Positions 36,242-46,028 of a stretch of DNA of 64,000 bases are shown piece by piece. The stretch is from an uncultured bacterium (GTDB lineage: Bacteria; Planctomycetota; UBA8742; UBA2392), in NCBI GenBank assembly GCA_938014885.1, contig CALLQI010000012.1:62001-126000 (forward strand), read 5' to 3'. Within the stretch, counting starts at the first letter, position 1. Every line of letters begins with the position of its first letter. Below the pieces are notes generated by a model that saw nothing but the letters and a program-made list of their open reading frames with translations, did not search any database and was not told where the DNA came from. The position numbers and the translations under genes are program-made.

Positions 36242-37957
36242 TTACTCGGGGAAACCCCAGTCGATGTACTGGCCGCCGGTTTCTTTGGCGAGCTTCTTGA
36301 GCAAGTCTTTGTCGTGGTTGCCGATGCCGACCGTGTTGATCACCACTTTGCGGAAGATGTTGTGGCGCAGGACATCCGGCCAGATGTCTTCGCCGTAGAT
36401 GAACGGCCCGTCGCCGATGCTGTTGGCGACGTTATTGCGCTTGTCGGTGGTCTTGCCCTGGCTTTGGTCGTCCCAGCTTGCCCAGCCGTCCGTGAGGAAC
36501 ACGATGCAGTCGGCGCCCGTCAGCACGCAGTCGGGGTCAACGCTGGGCTCGGGGGCGCTGTCGCCCTTTGCGCTCAGGCGCAGGGCCTTCATCAGGCCGC
36601 CGTGGATGTTGGTGAGCGCCGTAGGCTCAAGTTCTTTAGCCTTCTTGGCCCAAGTGTCGCAGTTGGCCTGTGTCGCGTGCACCCAGCCGCCGGTGACGCA
36701 CTCAACCTCGGTCGAGTAGGTCACGATGGCGAAGTAGCGGTCGCCGGCGAAATTCTTGATCGCGCGCGAAAGCTCTTCACGGGCCAGCGCGATCTTGGTG
36801 CCGATGTCTTTCCAGGGCAGCTTGCGCAGCGGGTTGTCGGCGTCCGGGTCTTTCTCTTCTTCCCCCTCGGCCCCTGCGTCTTCGCCCTTCTTGCGGCCGG
36901 AAACCGGTCCGCGGTCTTTGCGGCGTTTCTCAATCTCTTCCAGCGTGATCTTCAGCGGCAGCTCCATGCTGAGACTGATGTCGATCACAAACACAAAGCG
37001 CTTGCCCACCGGCGCAGTGTCAAACACAGGCGGCGTGGCAACTGTCTTGCTGCGCTTTTCAGTGGGGCGGGACGACTTGTCCACGGCACCGACGGCCTTC
37101 ATCTGGCCTGCCCACCAGCGCCAGTATGCGGGGCTGTAAAGGTCCGCGGCCTCACCGGTGATTGCGCCAAGCATTTTCGCACCAAAGAATCCGACGCGTT
37201 CGTCCTTTGCACCCATAGCCTCAGACTTTTCGGCCCAGTTGGCAGTGGCTTCGACGGCGGCGATGGCGTTTTCTTTGTCGCCGGGTTCCACGATCACTTC
37301 CAGGCAGGCGAACACGTTGATCGGTACGATCAGCCACTTCTTCATCCAGTCTTCGTTCTCTTCCTTCAGGATAGCGATCACATCCAACGCGAAGCGCTTG
37401 GCGCCAGCCTGGCGAATCGCTTCCAACGCGGCGCACTTCACGAAGGCGTTGTCTTTGTGGGCCAGCGCGTTGCGCAGGGTCTGGTCGGCCGATGCTACGT
37501 CTTTCATCAGTGCCAGCGACTTGAAGAAGTCAAACTGGTCAAGCGCCAGCACAGGCTCTTTCTTGCTGTCGAGGTCGAGCGCGGCCTTGCCGATCAGCCC
37601 GACACTTTCTTCGTCGGTGAACTTGGACAGCGCCTCAACGATCTTCTTGCGTACGTTGCCGCCGAGGCCCTTCTTCTTGGACTTGCGGGCCTTTTGATCG
37701 TCGGACAGTTCCTTCAGCAGGAACTTGGCCGCGTCCTTGTCGTTGCAAAGCGCCATCTTGTCGACGGCGCGTTCCATGGCGGTGTAGGCCTCATCCTTCT
37801 TGGCCGTCTCATAGTCCTTCTTGATCGACTTGAAGTCGTCCTGCGCCTGCACCACGCCGGGCTGCACTGGCGAGAACGGCACGAAGGAAAGTGCCAGCGC
37901 GACCGCGGCAAACACGATCGCAAACTGGGCCAAACGGCGTGACAGGCGGGTCTGCAT
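36242..37957 (-). CDS. Secreted HEAT-repeat/von Willebrand A protein (second copy)
   Basis: A 571-residue exported paralogue of the protein at 8980-10614. Signal peptide (about 1-38), a helical HEAT-like region (45-290), then a vWA domain with MIDAS start DISLSM (326-331). The helical part ends AITGEAAD then AYWRWWAGQ, the W-x-x-W motif shared with its paralogue. An acidic, Glu/Gly-rich insert lies in the vWA domain (about 345-385). A strong AGGAG ribosome site precedes the ATG. It is divergent from the MoxR ATPase gene, whose family often acts on vWA proteins. Confidence 0.88.
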   Translation of the reverse strand: MQTRLSRRLAQFAIVFAAVALALSFVPFSPVQPGVVQAQDDFKSIKKDYETAKKDEAYTAMERAVDKMALCNDKDAAKFLLKELSDDQKARKSKKKGLGGNVRKKIVEALSKFTDEESVGLIGKAALDLDSKKEPVLALDQFDFFKSLALMKDVASADQTLRNALAHKDNAFVKCAALEAIRQAGAKRFALDVIAILKEENEDWMKKWLIVPINVFACLEVIVEPGDKENAIAAVEATANWAEKSEAMGAKDERVGFFGAKMLGAITGEAADLYSPAYWRWWAGQMKAVGAVDKSSRPTEKRSKTVATPPVFDTAPVGKRFVFVIDISLSMELPLKITLEEIEKRRKDRGPVSGRKKGEDAGAEGEEEKDPDADNPLRKLPWKDIGTKIALAREELSRAIKNFAGDRYFAIVTYSTEVECVTGGWVHATQANCDTWAKKAKELEPTALTNIHGGLMKALRLSAKGDSAPEPSVDPDCVLTGADCIVFLTDGWASWDDQSQGKTTDKRNNVANSIGDGPFIYGEDIWPDVLRHNIFRKVVINTVGIGNHDKDLLKKLAKETGGQYIDWGFPE

Positions 37958-38241
37958 GGCGTACTCCTGAGGATGCGCCTTCGGGGATAACTGCTGGCCT
38001 CACGATCTTGGGTGTGGCCTTGCTGGCTTAGTTTACACCAAAACCTGAGGGCCCGGACTGCCAGTTTACTGGCTGCGAAAGGGGTCGCAACCGAATCACG
38101 CACGCGAAAAGAAACCACGGCGCTACCTGTGGGTAACGGCTGCCGAGGCCGCAGGCCCGATCTGTGGCGTTCGGGGCAGTTTTCGAGCCCGAAATCCGGC
38201 CCTGCCGTGTTACATCAAGTGTCGTGCCCTTTTCGTTCCGC

Positions 38242-38269
38242 TTGCAGGGCACCTGTGCGTTTCCATAAT
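38242..38269 (+). promoter_or_regulatory. Promoter of the MoxR gene
   Basis: TTGCAG (38242-38247) and CATAAT (38264-38269, five of six to TATAAT) are 16 bp apart, predicting a start near 38276 and a short leader before ATG 38291. This promoter lies at the right end of the 333-bp divergent gap (37958-38290) between the second HEAT-vWA gene and moxR. The rest of the gap shows no gene; a leftward promoter near 38030 (TAAACT) is possible but weak. Confidence 0.5.
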
Positions 38270-38290
38270 AGCCCACTGCGAAAGGGCATC

Positions 38291-39418
38291 ATGCGCGACC
38301 AGCCTGCGCTTTCGGGCGACGACTACCGGGTGATCAAAGAGATCGGCCAGGCCAATGAGGCCATCCGGCGCGAGCTTGCCAAGCGTGTCGTAGGCCAGGA
38401 AGAAGTCGTCACCCAGGTGCTGACGGCGTTCTTTGCGGGCGGCCACGTGTTGCTGTTGGGCGTGCCCGGGCTGGCCAAGACGCTGCTTATCCGCACCCTG
38501 GCCCAGATCATGGGCATGGACTTCAGCCGCGTGCAATTCACGCCGGACTTGATGCCGAGCGATATCACGGGCAGCGACGTGCTGGTGGGCGAAGGCGAAG
38601 AGCGCGCCTTCCAGTTCATGAAGGGGCCGATTTTCGCCAACTTCGTGCTGGCCGATGAAATCAACCGCACCCCGCCCAAGACGCAGGCCGCGTTGCTTGA
38701 GGCCATGGAAGAGTTCACCGTCACGGTTTCAGGCCAACAGTACCAGACGCCGAAGCCGTACTTCGTGATGGCAACGCAGAACCCGATTGAGCAAGAGGGA
38801 ACGTACATCCTGCCGGCGGCGGCGCTTGACCGATTCATGTTCACCGTGGTCGTGGATTACCCGGTGCAGGAAGATGAACTTGAGATGCTGTTCCAGACCA
38901 CCAGCCGTCCTGAGCAGCCGGTGAACACGCTGCTGGATGCTGACACGGTGGTGCGCATGCTTGACGTGGTGCGGCGCATCAACATGCGCGATGAAACCCT
39001 GCGCTATGCGATCAGCCTGGTGCGCGCGACCCGCCCCGAAAACAAGCACAGTGAATTCATCAGCGACATGGTCAATTGCGGCGGCAGCCCGCGTGCCACG
39101 CAGGCACTGATCCTTGGTGCAAAGGCCCGCGCCGCATTGGACGGCCGCGATGAGGCTATGCCCGAAGACATCCGCGCGATCGCGCTGCCCGCCATGCACC
39201 ATCGCGTGCTGACCAACTTCCACGCCGAGGCCGACAACATCAGCAGCCGCGATGTGGTGCGTCGGTTGATTCGCGACGTGCCGCGCCCGGCCTGGGACAC
39301 CCCCGCCATTGAGAAGAAGCCGCGCGCCGGCCTGAGGGATTGGATCGAGCGCATCCTGCTGGGCAAGCGCAAGCAGCGCAAAGGCCGCGTCGCGGCCTGG
39401 GAAGCGCTGGTCAAGTAA
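38291..39418 (+). CDS. MoxR-family AAA+ ATPase
   Basis: A 375-residue AAA+ ATPase. Walker A is GVPGLAKT, Walker B VLADEINR, and sensor and arginine-finger segments follow (ATQNPIEQEGTY, LPAAALDRFMF). MoxR proteins act as chaperone-like remodelers that often mature or regulate vWA-domain partners. A partner operon (DUF58, BatA/BatB) is missing here; the only neighbour with vWA is the divergent secreted protein at 36242. The last ~60 residues are basic (RILLGKRKQRKGR). Confidence 0.92.
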   Translation: MRDQPALSGDDYRVIKEIGQANEAIRRELAKRVVGQEEVVTQVLTAFFAGGHVLLLGVPGLAKTLLIRTLAQIMGMDFSRVQFTPDLMPSDITGSDVLVGEGEERAFQFMKGPIFANFVLADEINRTPPKTQAALLEAMEEFTVTVSGQQYQTPKPYFVMATQNPIEQEGTYILPAAALDRFMFTVVVDYPVQEDELEMLFQTTSRPEQPVNTLLDADTVVRMLDVVRRINMRDETLRYAISLVRATRPENKHSEFISDMVNCGGSPRATQALILGAKARAALDGRDEAMPEDIRAIALPAMHHRVLTNFHAEADNISSRDVVRRLIRDVPRPAWDTPAIEKKPRAGLRDWIERILLGKRKQRKGRVAAWEALVK

Positions 39419-39447
39419 TCAAGGCAAGTTGCGCGTTAGCGCGCGTT

Positions 39448-40173
39448 TTAGCGCCCGTACTTCAGGCGCTCGGCCAGGATTTCCGGCAGGCCTGCATCAA
39501 GGATCTTGCGGCCGGCGGTTTCCAGGTCGTACTCAAGGCGCGTGATCTTCACTTGTTCTTTGTCGCTGTCGAATATGGCGAAGCATGACTTCGGGTTTTC
39601 GTCGCGCGGCTGGCCGACACTGCCGACGTTCACGAGCGCCTTCTCGAAACCCTTCAGGTTGATCTCGTAGGACATCGAGTAGCTGACCATCGGCCCGCTG
39701 AAGAAGGTCACGGGCACGTGGCTGTGGCCGAGGAAACACACGCGGGTGCGCAGCTTTTCAAGGCTGAGGCGCGCGTCCTGGCTGGTTTGGATGTAGTCGA
39801 AAAGGTCCGGGAAGTTCAGGCTGCCGTGGACCAGCGTGATGTCTTCGTTGACTTCGTGCACGAGCGGCAACTCGCGCAGGAACTGCATGTTTTCTTCTTT
39901 GAGGTTGTCGCGCGTCCAGTAAACGGCCTGTTTGGCGTAGGTGTTGAAGAACTCGATGCTGAGCTTGCCGCACACGGCCCAGTCGTGGTTGCCCGCGACG
40001 ACAGGGCAGCCAAGCTGGCGTACAATGTCGCAGCACTCGTCGGGGTTCGCGCCGTAGCCCACGATGTCGCCGAGGCAGAGGTAGCGTTCCACGCCGGCCT
40101 TCTTGCAATGGCTCAGCACTGTTTCCAGTGCCTCGATATTGCCGTGGATGTCCCCAAAAATGGCGTAGCGCAA
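39448..40173 (-). CDS. Metallophosphoesterase (Calcineurin-like)
   Basis: A 241-residue calcineurin-like phosphoesterase with all metal motifs in order: GDIHGN, GDIVGYG, GNHDWA, HGS and GHSHVP. The size and pattern resemble small bacterial phosphodiesterases and ApaH-like enzymes; the substrate is not determined. The start is likely TTG 40173 (giving LRYAIFGDIHGN, read as Met), with GGGGG upstream; TTG 40185 is the alternative. It is convergent with moxR. Confidence 0.88.
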   Translation of the reverse strand: MRYAIFGDIHGNIEALETVLSHCKKAGVERYLCLGDIVGYGANPDECCDIVRQLGCPVVAGNHDWAVCGKLSIEFFNTYAKQAVYWTRDNLKEENMQFLRELPLVHEVNEDITLVHGSLNFPDLFDYIQTSQDARLSLEKLRTRVCFLGHSHVPVTFFSGPMVSYSMSYEINLKGFEKALVNVGSVGQPRDENPKSCFAIFDSDKEQVKITRLEYDLETAGRKILDAGLPEILAERLKYGR

Positions 40174-40295
40174 ACCAACCCCCAAACCGCGAAGGCACCG
40201 GACATGGAAAATGACGACCTGTAAGGTCCGCTTTGAATCTTAGCCTAGTGAGCACAACCCGGCAAGCGACATACAAACTCTTGTAAATCGGCAGG

Positions 40296-41057
40296 TTACG
40301 CGGCCGACCGCAGCCGCAGCGTGGCCGTATCGGCGATCAAACCCACCGCACACCATGCACAAAAGTGCACAGTGAGGGTCGCCAGTGACGATGTCGTAGT
40401 CTCACCCCAAAGCCGCGGCGTGAGGTCATGGCGCGAAAAGTCAGGCAGCAGGTGCGCCCACACCCCGCCAAGTGGAGCAGCGCCGTAGCCCAGCAGGTAA
40501 ATCAGCACGCCGCCCACGGCGATCAGCACCGGGCGACGCACCCGCGCCAGTGGCTGCAACAGCGCCAGCAGCATGCACGCGGCAAACCACTGCGCGATCA
40601 TCGGCACCGGCAAGTTCGCGGCTTCGGCTGATGCAGACGACGCCCCGCGGTATGAGAACAGCCGCGGCTCAGCCAGTTCGTACCAGTACAGCGTGGCGCT
40701 GATGGCAACAAACCAGACCATGCACAGGCCCGCGATCAGCAGCGCGCGGCCGATGAAGGGCCCGGCCGCAAACACCCACGGGGCGACGGGGCGTGTCAGC
40801 AGGCCCGATTCAGCGTCCTCGGCGCCTTCGTCTTCGCGCGGCATGCTGAACAGGACGGCGGCTACCACGGACATCAGGCCCGCGGTGTAAACGCCCAACT
40901 CCTGCAACTGCACGACTTCGTAGCCGAGACCGAACGCGCTGAACCAGCGCAGGCTTAGGATCATGCCGATGCCGACGGCCGCAACCAGCAGCGTCACGGG
41001 GCGCCGCGCGCAATCCAGTGCGTGGGAAAAACTGAGGGCGAACAGGGCGTGCAGCAT
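40296..41057 (-). CDS. Multi-spanning membrane protein, ABC-2 permease-like
   Basis: A 253-residue membrane protein with about six hydrophobic spans (roughly 25-45, 60-80, 105-130, 160-180, 185-205, 230-250). The layout of an initial span, a soluble loop (MPREDEGAEDAESGLLTRPV) and further spans is like ABC-2-type permease subunits, and LLTRPVAPWVFAAG is typical of that group. No ATPase gene lies next to it, so transport is uncertain. ATG 41057 is used because the upstream codon is TTG without a better ribosome site. Confidence 0.7.
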   Translation of the reverse strand: MLHALFALSFSHALDCARRPVTLLVAAVGIGMILSLRWFSAFGLGYEVVQLQELGVYTAGLMSVVAAVLFSMPREDEGAEDAESGLLTRPVAPWVFAAGPFIGRALLIAGLCMVWFVAISATLYWYELAEPRLFSYRGASSASAEAANLPVPMIAQWFAACMLLALLQPLARVRRPVLIAVGGVLIYLLGYGAAPLGGVWAHLLPDFSRHDLTPRLWGETTTSSLATLTVHFCAWCAVGLIADTATLRLRSAA

Positions 41058-41163
41058 GGTGAAAGTGGACCTCGCGGGCGGCAGCAATGCAAGGGTATGC
41101 TTCGTTCAGGGTGGTCGCCCAAGCAGCCGTTCGCACGATCGTTCGTGTGTTCGAAACCGCTGG

Positions 41164-41296
41164 AACTGCCAGTTCCACACAAAGGCACGAAGTCACCAAG
41201 GGAAGCAGCCTCGTGCTGCTTGTGGGCACAGGAGTAGACGCCGACTTCGTTGCCGCGCTTTGTGGCTTGGTGTCTTTGTGTGGGAATGCAGTTGTT
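41164..41296. repeat. Imperfect inverted repeat, copy A
   Basis: Both ends carry CCACACAAAG-type words. The left arm (41164-41201) reads AACTGC, then CACAAAG, CACGAAG and CACCAAG spaced 8 bp apart. The right arm (41258-41296) is its approximate reverse complement (AACTGC, CACAAAG, CACCAAG, CACAAAG). It fills most of the 288-bp gap between the ABC-2-like gene and truD, and belongs to a family with copies at 51.0, 54.3 and 56.6 kb. Confidence 0.65.
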
Positions 41297-41345
41297 GTAG
41301 TGCACCCGCTTTCAGCCGTCGCCAGGCGGCGTGCCGTCGGATGCG

Positions 41346-42575
41346 CTACTCGTCGTCGCTGGCCGGTGTTTCTGCGGCTGCTTCTTCATCTGGCGGATAG
41401 GCACCCAGCACCAGGCGCTTCACCAGCATGGTTGCGAACGAACCCCGCCCCAGTTGGAAAGCAATCATCAGCTTGCTGCGGCCGGGATTCAGCTCGTCCG
41501 GTTCAGGCGCTTCGTGCTCGACCTGCTGCGGGAACAGCAGCGCGTCGCGGCTGGCAGCCTTGAAGCGCGTTCGTGGCAGGGCGGGCATGCGCAGGTCCTG
41601 CAGTGTAATGCCTTCCTGCTTGAGTTCCGCTTCGATCAGGCCGGCAAACTCGCCGAAGTCCGCCAGGCGGGTTTGCGGCGCAACCAGCGGAAGCTGCAGG
41701 GCCTTCAGCTTCGACAGGCGAGCTTCGTCCAGTGTGCGGTAGAACACCAGCTCGCCGCCGCGATTGCCCAGCCTAAGCAGCGGATTGTCCGGGTCATTGC
41801 CGGCGACGTGTTCGATGGCGCGGCACAGGAAACGATTGAACAGCATGCTCTGGTATGCCGACAGGAACATGCTGCGCAGTGGGGGTGTCACGCGCTCAAA
41901 GCAGCCCGCGAAGTCGCCGGGGTTGTCACGCAGGTGCTGCACGAGCGCGCGTTCGCTGGAACTTTTCATGCGCTGGTGCAGTTCAGACCAGTTGCCCCAC
42001 AGCTCGCGGGCGAGGCGGCGGTTGCTTTTGTCGCGCATGTTCTGCTTGCGGTGCGGCGTGGCCAGGTGCAGCTTCAGGGCATTCTCAAAGTCGCCGGCAA
42101 TCAGCGAGCGCGCGATGAATCCCTGACCGTGGGCGACGCCGCCAAAGCGCTGGTCGTCGTAGTAATTGGGCAACCCGCAGGCTTGCACCTGTGCCAGGTT
42201 GGTTGGGATCACCGCGAGTTCCGGGCCTGTCAGGGCGCGCAGGGTGATCAGGAAGCGGTTGCCCACGATGTGCCGCGCGGTCAGGCGCTCGCGTGATTTG
42301 CCGACGAAGCGCACGACCAGCTTGTCGTCTTCGACGCGCTTCAGGTGGCGGGTTGCGCTGAACAGTTGACGCGTCAAGCCATGCTTGTCTTTAAGCCCGC
42401 TGGGCGACAGGTCAGCCGGGCGCATGCCCGTCTTGCGCGCGATGATGTTGATGGCCTCCATCGTGCTGAGCGAACGCTTCTCGAGCTCATAAACAAAGAA
42501 CGCCCCGCGCGCGTCGGGGGTGAAGGTGCTGACTTCTTCCACCTGGAAGTCTTCGGGCAGTGACTTCAACTTCAT
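41346..42575 (-). CDS. truD: tRNA pseudouridine(13) synthase TruD
   Basis: TruD isomerises uridine 13 to pseudouridine in certain tRNAs. The 409-residue protein has the catalytic Asp in GLKDKHG, the NYYDDQRFGG motif, and a TruD insertion domain in the middle. The C-terminal 25 residues are acidic and probably disordered (DEEAAAETPASDDE). ATG 42575 (MKLKSLPEDFQVEEV) matches TruD N-termini. The gap to the upstream TPR gene is 32 bp, so they may be cotranscribed. Confidence 0.93.
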   Translation of the reverse strand: MKLKSLPEDFQVEEVSTFTPDARGAFFVYELEKRSLSTMEAINIIARKTGMRPADLSPSGLKDKHGLTRQLFSATRHLKRVEDDKLVVRFVGKSRERLTARHIVGNRFLITLRALTGPELAVIPTNLAQVQACGLPNYYDDQRFGGVAHGQGFIARSLIAGDFENALKLHLATPHRKQNMRDKSNRRLARELWGNWSELHQRMKSSSERALVQHLRDNPGDFAGCFERVTPPLRSMFLSAYQSMLFNRFLCRAIEHVAGNDPDNPLLRLGNRGGELVFYRTLDEARLSKLKALQLPLVAPQTRLADFGEFAGLIEAELKQEGITLQDLRMPALPRTRFKAASRDALLFPQQVEHEAPEPDELNPGRSKLMIAFQLGRGSFATMLVKRLVLGAYPPDEEAAAETPASDDE

Positions 42576-42607
42576 GGGCGAGACTTCACAGCATGCCGGG
42601 CGGCAGG

Positions 42608-44653
42608 TCAACCGTTGGCGCGTTTGCGCGCGTACTCGTGCAGCTTGACCAGCGCTTTGCGCGGCGCCGGCAGGGTCGGGTCTTTCTCGTGCCACTTCTT
42701 CAGCGCGTCGTGGGCCTCATTGAAGTTGCCGCGCCCGAGTTCAATCGCACCCAGCAGGGCATGGGGGCCTGCGCGCTGCAGCTCACCGCCCGTGTTGCCG
42801 CCCTCATTGCAATACTTCCGCAAGGCCGCCACGTGGGCTTCCAAGGCAGCCGCATCGCCATAGGTGCTGCCGATGAACAGCTCAAACTGGCGCGCTTCGG
42901 CGTTGTCGATGTCCTGCTCGGTCAATAGCACAAGCAGATACCGGTACGCTGTGTCGTAGTGGCTTGCGTCCGTGGCCCCCAGCGCGAAGTGCACGCGCAA
43001 CAAGGCCGCTGTCAGGTGCTTCAGCTTGGGGTCGCCCTCTTCGGCGCGACGGTATGACTCGCGCGCGGCTTCGTACTCGCCTTTGCGGAACAGCTCGTCG
43101 CCTTTGGCCTGATGTGCCAGTGGCGTGGGTTCATCGGCCACTCCCTGCGCGTTACGGTCAGACTGCATGTCCTCGCGCGACAGCAGCTTGTCCATGGCCA
43201 CGACCATCGCGTCTTTCGCATCCGCCAGCTTGGCAACCGCAAGATCGGCGCGCGCGTTGGCGTAGCGGCCGCGACTCAGCTCAATGTACCCGTGCAGCAG
43301 TCGAATGTTCGCGGCGTTGGGGTCGGCCTCTCGGGCGTCGATGACCTTCTTGCGCCAGGCCTCAAACCCCTCATTGCGCGCAAAACGCTCACGCACCGCA
43401 TTGGGGTGCGTGCGAGTCGAATCGTCCACGCGCAGGAACCAGGCCTTCAGGGCTGCCGCCGCATCATCGAACTGATCCGCGCCCGCCGCCGCCACAAACA
43501 GCAGGAAGAACACCTCGGCTTCGGCGGTTTCGTTCACCAGCGCGTCCAGGGCATTCACGGCTTGTGCGTACTCGCCGCGGCGCACCAGTACACGGGCTTG
43601 CTCCAGCGTGGTGGAGGGCGGGGCGACATCGGGTTCCGGCTCAGGCTCGGGTGCGCCGGCCGGGTCGTCGCGCAAGCGGCGGGCATCCAGCCACGCGTTT
43701 ACGTCATGGGTGAATGAGTCCAGCTTGTCGGCGAGCATCACCTGCACGCCGCACTCGCGCGCGCTGCGGTACCAGCCGCCCACCGCGTACAGCAACTGGC
43801 CCAGCTTCCAGTGCTCTTTGGGCGCGCCGGGTTTGCACAGGCGCCTGGCCGCTTCCACCATGCGCGCGGGTTCGCACTGTAATGTTTCAAGCCACGGGAA
43901 TAGTCGGTTGTAGCGATAGCGGGCGTAAAGCACCCCGGCCATGCGAAGCGCGACCGCGTCGTCGCCCGTTGCTGCGGCGGCAAGGGCCAGTCCGGCGTAA
44001 TTTTCTGCGATCGTGGGCTGGTCCAGCGCCGCCGTGGCGAACGAGCGAGCGGCATCGGCAAAGTCCCCAGCGCGCAGCGATGCCAGCGCACGCTGCTGCA
44101 TCCGGCCGGTGCTTGCGGGGTCCACCAGTTGCGAGGCCTGGCCGTCCGTGCCGGCAAGTTCTTCGGCGCGCACCAGCACCAGCACGGCCCGCGCACGGTC
44201 GCCGTGCATGAGCAAAATGGCCCCGGCCAGGAAGCACAGGTCGGCGTCGTCACCGACGGCATCGGCCAGTTCGTTCAGCCGCGGCATGATTGCGGCCTCA
44301 GGCATGCGCTTGGGCAGGTCGTTGATGCCGCGTATCGACTGCAAGTCTGAGGCTGCGGCGCGGCGTAGATACCTTGCCGAATCGCTGAAGTGCCCGTCAT
44401 GGAACAACGCCAGCGCGACTTGCAGATTTTCGGCCGTGCCGCTGGGGTTCAGTTTCAGGGCGCGGCTTGCGAGCAGGGTCGCATCTTTGTCGCCTTTGGC
44501 CAGTGCATCGCGGGCCGATTGCAGTGCCGACGGCGCGGCCACGTCGGGACCTTCAGCCGCCAGCGGGCATGCCAGCGCCATTCCCAACAGAAACAACAGG
44601 GGGCCACCCAGGGCTAAGGGGGCCCCCCGCAAGACTCGGATACGGCTTCGCAT
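42608..44653 (-). CDS. Secreted TPR protein
   Basis: A 681-residue exported protein with a signal peptide (about 1-33) and tetratricopeptide-like helical repeats through most of its length (e.g. about 45-120, 165-240, 355-420, 500-570). A Pro/Glu-rich linker (DDPAGAPEPEPEPD) splits it in two. TPR domains mediate protein contacts in the envelope; no enzyme motif is seen. It is downstream of the lipoprotein gene and upstream of truD. Confidence 0.85.
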   Translation of the reverse strand: MRSRIRVLRGAPLALGGPLLFLLGMALACPLAAEGPDVAAPSALQSARDALAKGDKDATLLASRALKLNPSGTAENLQVALALFHDGHFSDSARYLRRAAASDLQSIRGINDLPKRMPEAAIMPRLNELADAVGDDADLCFLAGAILLMHGDRARAVLVLVRAEELAGTDGQASQLVDPASTGRMQQRALASLRAGDFADAARSFATAALDQPTIAENYAGLALAAAATGDDAVALRMAGVLYARYRYNRLFPWLETLQCEPARMVEAARRLCKPGAPKEHWKLGQLLYAVGGWYRSARECGVQVMLADKLDSFTHDVNAWLDARRLRDDPAGAPEPEPEPDVAPPSTTLEQARVLVRRGEYAQAVNALDALVNETAEAEVFFLLFVAAAGADQFDDAAAALKAWFLRVDDSTRTHPNAVRERFARNEGFEAWRKKVIDAREADPNAANIRLLHGYIELSRGRYANARADLAVAKLADAKDAMVVAMDKLLSREDMQSDRNAQGVADEPTPLAHQAKGDELFRKGEYEAARESYRRAEEGDPKLKHLTAALLRVHFALGATDASHYDTAYRYLLVLLTEQDIDNAEARQFELFIGSTYGDAAALEAHVAALRKYCNEGGNTGGELQRAGPHALLGAIELGRGNFNEAHDALKKWHEKDPTLPAPRKALVKLHEYARKRANG

Positions 44654-44672
44654 GTGTTACGCCTGCTGAAGA

Positions 44673-45179
44673 CTACTTGCCGCCGGCGTTGCTCTTGGTG
44701 GCCGGAGCCCGCAGACGCGCGTAAATCGCGTTGGCGAGTTCAGCCTCAAGTTCAACATCACGGCCGGCTTCGCTCCACTTGCCTGAATACATGGCGGTGG
44801 GTCCGCCGCGGCCGGTGGCGCTTGCGCCGGTGTAGACTTCCTGCTTGGCGACGACGACGGGTTCATAGTTGCCGTCGGCGTCAATCTGCGGATAGGCGCT
44901 GACGCGCAGGCGGTACTTGTCGTGGCCGAAGGCCTTCTGGTTCGACAGTGCGGTCCAGTGGTCGTACTTCCATTCCACGTCGGCGCGGTACACGCTGCCT
45001 TCGCCGAATCGCGCCACGAACTCGTCGTGGATTGCGTCTTCAACGGAGGCATAGCCGTCACTGAAGTAGTAACCGGCCTGTGCCTTGTAGATGTCATCCT
45101 GGAAGAATGTGCAGCCCGACAGCATGACAGCCGTGGCGACCGCAATCAGCAGCGCAAAGCGCTTTGCAACAAGGATCAT
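44673..45179 (-). CDS. Predicted lipoprotein
   Basis: A 168-residue protein with a lipoprotein signal peptide: hydrophobic stretch then LSGC (lipobox), acylated Cys about residue 23. The mature part contains Tyr-rich and beta-rich sequence (YYFSDGY, VEWKYDHW, DKYRLRVSAYP). No known domain is recognised. It is first in a minus-strand run with the TPR protein (gap 19 bp). It probably sits in the outer or inner membrane. Confidence 0.85.
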   Translation of the reverse strand: MILVAKRFALLIAVATAVMLSGCTFFQDDIYKAQAGYYFSDGYASVEDAIHDEFVARFGEGSVYRADVEWKYDHWTALSNQKAFGHDKYRLRVSAYPQIDADGNYEPVVVAKQEVYTGASATGRGGPTAMYSGKWSEAGRDVELEAELANAIYARLRAPATKSNAGGK

Positions 45180-45300
45180 GGCGACTCCGAACGCGGCCAG
45201 GGGTGGCCACCTAAACGGACTCGGGGACTGCACAAATGGTAGTCGGGTTCCGGACGCAGCGCAAGCAGCATACGGGAAGAACTGCCACTGCGTTAGCGGC

Positions 45301-45999
45301 TCAGAAGTAGAAGCGCACGCCGCCGCGCAGCACGATCCATTGGAAACGGAAGTCGTCGCGGAGGTTGTCGCGGAAGCCCCGGACTTCCTTGTCGCCGCTT
45401 TGCAGCAGCACGAATTCGGTGCGCAGGCCCGTTTCCACGAAGCCGCGCCAGTCTCGCGGGCCGAACTCCAGGCCGATTGTGTGCGCCGTGCCCAGCCCAA
45501 GGCTGAAGATCGTGCCTTGGTCCGTGCCGTCGGCGCGTTCGTCCAGCGCGTACGAAGCAAGCTGTGCCGTGATGCTGGGTCCGTGGTTGCTGAAGAAGGC
45601 GACGTTTTCGTCAAAGTCGAGGTGAAACCGCACCCCGGGCTCAAGCAACAGGGTGCGCAGCTGCGGCCGATAGGTGCGCACACTGCCGAGATCGTGGTTG
45701 TATTCAAGGCGGATCGCGACGCTGAGTTCCTTCCAGACGTCAAAGGCGAAGCCGAAGCCGCCCTCCCACATCGGGTACTTGGCCGCGACGATGCCGCCCC
45801 AGCCCTCAATCATCATCCCGCGCCACTGCGATTGCTCAAGCAGGCGTTCGAAGGTGCTGCCGGCAGAGGCTTCGCTTTCGGCCTCACCGCCCTCCGCGGC
45901 GGCAAAGATGTTGCGCGGCGTCACCCGTTCAAAGCTGTCAAAGCTTTGCGCGGCAAGGCTTCCCGATGCCAGCACGATGCAAAACAAGAGAATGCGCAT
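45301..45999 (-). CDS. Probable outer-membrane beta-barrel protein
   Basis: A 232-residue exported protein: signal peptide (about 1-18), then alternating beta strands with aromatic girdle residues and a C-terminal Phe (GVRFYF), the usual outer-membrane signal for BAM. Strand-like segments include FGFAFDVWKELSVAIRLEY, PGVRFHLDF and WRGFVETGLRTEF. No catalytic residues are seen; a porin or receptor is possible. It fits a diderm envelope. Confidence 0.7.
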   Translation of the reverse strand: MRILLFCIVLASGSLAAQSFDSFERVTPRNIFAAAEGGEAESEASAGSTFERLLEQSQWRGMMIEGWGGIVAAKYPMWEGGFGFAFDVWKELSVAIRLEYNHDLGSVRTYRPQLRTLLLEPGVRFHLDFDENVAFFSNHGPSITAQLASYALDERADGTDQGTIFSLGLGTAHTIGLEFGPRDWRGFVETGLRTEFVLLQSGDKEVRGFRDNLRDDFRFQWIVLRGGVRFYF

Positions 46000-46028
46000 G
46001 CGTCCGCCCCCGACGTGATTGGCGCAGG

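Noticed and set aside
36104..37942. A 612-codon plus-strand frame opposite the second HEAT-vWA gene
   Set aside because: It runs through the GGGAC hairpins and the terminator and has no ribosome site or domain.
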